DNA of 38,973 bases from Candidatus Woesearchaeota archaeon. Lineage in GTDB: Archaea > Nanobdellota > Nanobdellia > Woesearchaeales > WJKL01. The position numbers were made by a program, and so were the translations under genes. The notes under the pieces were generated by a model that searched no databases, was not told the origin of the DNA, and worked only from the letters and a program-made list of their open reading frames with translations. Shown here piece by piece: positions 37,335 to 38,973 of the stretch; position 1 is the stretch's first letter; each line of letters starts with the position of its first letter. The DNA lies in assembly GCA_018221125.1 (NCBI GenBank), contig JAAOYC010000032.1, forward strand, positions 1-38,973, in the 5' to 3' direction.

Positions 37335-38059
37335 TATTCTTTTCCAACCTTCCAAAGCAATTCAAATAATTTTCTTTCTGTTTCAGCAATTTCTTTGTTG
37401 TCTATAATAACTCCAATAGAATTCTCTTTTTCAAAGGTTAAGGTTGCAACTTTATTGCCATAGATTATCTTTGTTGTTGGCAATCTTTCATTGATGAATT
37501 TTAAGTCAACAGATTTTCGAGGATTTTTCTTCTGGTAATTCCTCATTCTTTTGCAGTCTAATGTTATTACTTTGGAAAACATCCCAAGTTTTCTCTTTTT
37601 CCTGATAAAATGAGGAAAATAAAAAGGCAGAGCATCCATGAAATTAGGGTCTGCTATAAACCATGTTTCTTTTTTGTGCTTTAATATATCTTCTAAGACT
37701 GTTTTTAGGCCAGCAATGCCTTCATATAATTCTATAGCAGGCTTTGCTTTTACTGATTCTTTTAATGCTTCTAATTCAGGAAGGATTGATTTAAGTTTAA
37801 CCTCTTTTTCCTGCAAATCACCCAGGAATTTTCTAGGAGCAGCTGATTCAAAATATTTAACTCCTGACTTTATAACATAGCTAACTAATCCTTTTTCCTG
37901 AAGATATTTCAAAACATCATAGCAAGTTACCCTATTAAGCCTGGATTTTTTTGCAATTGCATTGACTGCTGACTGGCCTAAGGATAATAGAGTAAGATAT
38001 ACTTTTATTTCCTTGTCTGATAATCCTAAATCCCTTAAGATTGCTTGTTTTTCAGGCAT
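37334..38059 (-). CDS. TrmB-family transcriptional regulator
   Basis: 241 aa. Residues 1-70 are the winged HTH (LGLSDKEIKVYLTLLSLGQS, then IAKKSRLNRVTCYDVLKYLQ and EKGLVSYVIKSGVKYFES), followed by a coiled-coil linker (DLQEKEVKLKSILPELEALK) and an effector region with ELYEGIAGLKTVLEDILKHK and a late TTKIIYGNKVATLTFEKEN. It parallels the TrmB protein at 7358-8095 in every segment, so they are paralogs. The gene is first in a two-gene unit with the 328-aa protein. An inverted repeat abuts its TATA box. Confidence 0.8.
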   Translation of the reverse strand: MPEKQAILRDLGLSDKEIKVYLTLLSLGQSAVNAIAKKSRLNRVTCYDVLKYLQEKGLVSYVIKSGVKYFESAAPRKFLGDLQEKEVKLKSILPELEALKESVKAKPAIELYEGIAGLKTVLEDILKHKKETWFIADPNFMDALPFYFPHFIRKKRKLGMFSKVITLDCKRMRNYQKKNPRKSVDLKFINERLPTTKIIYGNKVATLTFEKENSIGVIIDNKEIAETERKLFELLWKVGKE

Positions 38060-38083
38060 TTTAGGTTATTTTATGTTTAAATC

Positions 38084-38110
38084 TATATAAAGTTGTCGAT
38101 TTTCTACAAC
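38084..38110 (-). promoter_or_regulatory. TATA box and inverted repeat upstream of the second TrmB gene
   Basis: On the minus strand GTTGTAGAAAATCGACAAC (38092-38110) runs straight into TTTATATAG, which is about 26 nt from the ATG at 38059. The repeat has 5-bp arms. It resembles the inverted repeat at 33435-33454 in sequence and in its distance from the TATA box. Confidence 0.45.
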
Positions 38111-38111
38111 A

Positions 38112-38175
38112 AAGGTTAATAAAACAAGTTGTGCTAACTAGTTAGTAAGGAAAGGGAATTAATGAGGAAAATAAA
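38112..38175 (+). promoter_or_regulatory. promoter, palindrome and ribosome binding site of the 161-aa gene
   Basis: AAGGTTAATAAAAC (38112-38125) is the TATA element. CTAACTAGTTAG (38134-38145) is a perfect 12-bp palindrome at the predicted transcript start. AATGAGGAAAATAAA before the ATG at 38176 has a GAGGA ribosome binding site. Confidence 0.5.
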
Positions 38176-38661
38176 ATGGAAAGAATAACACAAAAGGAAT
38201 TGATTGGAAAGTTACAAAAAGGAGATTATAAACTAAATGATCTTTTTATTAGTGAAGTTATTGTACTTGATGATACCTTGTGGGGATTAGAAAACGGAGT
38301 TTACAAACCACTAGGTGAATTACAAATAGCTATGCAATATTCCAATGGAACATACCAAAATGCACATAATGAACCAAGTTATACCGCATATGATATGCTT
38401 TCAGTACTTAGCCATGATTTTTCTAATGGGACTATCTCCAGATACGATGACGGTTCTCCTTCTAACTTAGAGGATCATGTTGGTTACATAAAAGAAAAAC
38501 ATTTATTCGTACGTTCAGAGGGTCAAAGTGGTATCATAAGTGCCAGAAGAGTTATACAAGAATTTATCACCAAATTTTTAGATGTGTATCAAAAAAGGCA
38601 CGAATTGAAAAATGATGAGGCTAAAGAATGTCTTCAAAAAAGCTTTGTAAAATATGACTAA
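38176..38661 (+). CDS. hypothetical protein, 161 aa
   Basis: No family recognised. An N-terminal helix (ERITQKELIGKLQKGDYKLN), a beta-rich centre (ISEVIVLDDTLWGLENGVYK), YDMLSVLSHDFSNGTISRYD, and a Lys/Glu helical C-terminus. It is soluble. The style and the SD-coupled neighbour resemble the ten-gene unknown operon at 22-27 kb, though no sequence match was seen. First gene of a unit that continues out of the window. Confidence 0.6.
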   Translation: MERITQKELIGKLQKGDYKLNDLFISEVIVLDDTLWGLENGVYKPLGELQIAMQYSNGTYQNAHNEPSYTAYDMLSVLSHDFSNGTISRYDDGSPSNLEDHVGYIKEKHLFVRSEGQSGIISARRVIQEFITKFLDVYQKRHELKNDEAKECLQKSFVKYD

Positions 38662-38687
38662 AAGAATTATTAGATAGGTGATAAAAT

Positions 38688-38973
38688 ATGGAAAATGAAA
38701 ACCAAAAATTTCAAGAAGCAGTAGATTACTTTAATCAGAAGCTCAAAGAAGCAGGAGTAGAAGAACTTAGAATTGACTGTTACCAGTGTGATGATGTGCT
38801 GCTACTTAGCTACCTCCTTCCTGAATCTGATACAGGAAGAAGTATGACTTTATTCATGGACTTGAAAGATCCAATTTTTTTACGAGGCATTTCTGGCAGA
38901 GCTGAGACTCTTGCAGAAATAGTAGATAAAGGCAGTTTAGGACATGTGCTAGTGCAGTCAGACGGATGTAACG
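38688..38973 (+). CDS. hypothetical protein, N-terminal part (cut by window edge)
   Basis: Open from ATG 38688 to the window edge, 95 codons, too incomplete for the ORF track. TAGGTGATAAAAT before the ATG supplies a GGTGAT ribosome binding site, the same kind as in the ten-gene operon. It begins MENENQKFQEAVDYFNQKLK and continues with a beta-rich stretch containing DVLLLSYLLPESDTG. No family recognised. Lies 26 bp after the 161-aa gene, probably in the same operon. Confidence 0.55.
   Translation, partial: MENENQKFQEAVDYFNQKLKEAGVEELRIDCYQCDDVLLLSYLLPESDTGRSMTLFMDLKDPIFLRGISGRAETLAEIVDKGSLGHVLVQSDGCN

Overview
The window looks like chromosome from an AT-rich archaeon, most likely a DPANN lineage of the Woesearchaeales/Nanoarchaeota type. 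Support comes from TATA boxes preceded by a GAAAGGTTTATAAA-like sequence with the start codon often only 22-30 nt downstream (leaderless transcripts), a form III RuBisCO, two TrmB-family regulators, an AbrB-PhoU fusion, a DUF483-like protein, a CxxC-x17-CxxC zinc-finger protein, and secreted proteins rich in N-glycosylation sequons. No rRNA, tRNA or CRISPR array was seen. The lineage is inferred; there is no marker gene that fixes it.

Region 1 (1-7.3 kb): the 3' end of an HD-domain hydrolase gene, then a minus-strand set (unknown protein, AbrB-like protein, possible DNA-binding protein with a palindromic operator), a short DegT-like PLP enzyme divergent from a SAM methyltransferase, a low-GC coiled-coil/HTH protein, a flavin reductase-like protein, a MazG-like pyrophosphatase with a coiled-coil partner, and an RGG-like zinc-finger protein. 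Region 2 (7.3-11.7 kb): a TrmB regulator divergent from a probable two-gene operon of a B12-binding-type radical SAM enzyme and a form III RuBisCO with its catalytic residues intact, followed by a three-HTH regulator. Region 3 (11.8-17.4 kb): cell-surface genes: an extremely Asp-rich membrane-anchored protein, a 1,202-residue multidomain subtilase and a poly-Gly lipoprotein-like protein.

Region 4 (17.4-22.2 kb): a FemAB/GNAT-like protein, then an accessory island: a BRO-family gene bounded by imperfect direct repeats that copy the convergent junction of its two neighbours, a nucleotidyltransferase-HEPN fusion, a repeat-rich control region, and an HTH-MNT/HEPN toxin-antitoxin-like pair followed by a Fis-type double-HTH regulator. 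Region 5 (22.2-27.2 kb): a minus-strand operon of ten small genes, none recognised, joined by a repeated GGTGAATAAAAAATG translation-coupling junction. Two encode glycine-rich membrane hairpins. This is the best candidate for an undescribed system. It is flanked at a distance by direct copies of the last 45 bp of the Fis-type gene (22140-22184 and 30768-30812), which could mark a 8.6-kb integrated unit.

Region 6 (27.3-34.9 kb): an AbrB-PhoU regulator, a phosphotransferase/kinase-like protein, three transglutaminase-like proteins in a row (one secreted, with a beta-rich C-terminal half ending in Phe), then a coupled set of a tiny Gly/Ser-rich peptide, an HExxH metallopeptidase-like protein and a short repeat protein. 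Region 7 (34.9-39 kb): DUF483-like protein, an unknown protein, a TrmB-family regulator operonic with an unknown protein, and two unknown genes, the last cut by the window edge. Functions are assigned from motifs read by eye; no database search was possible.
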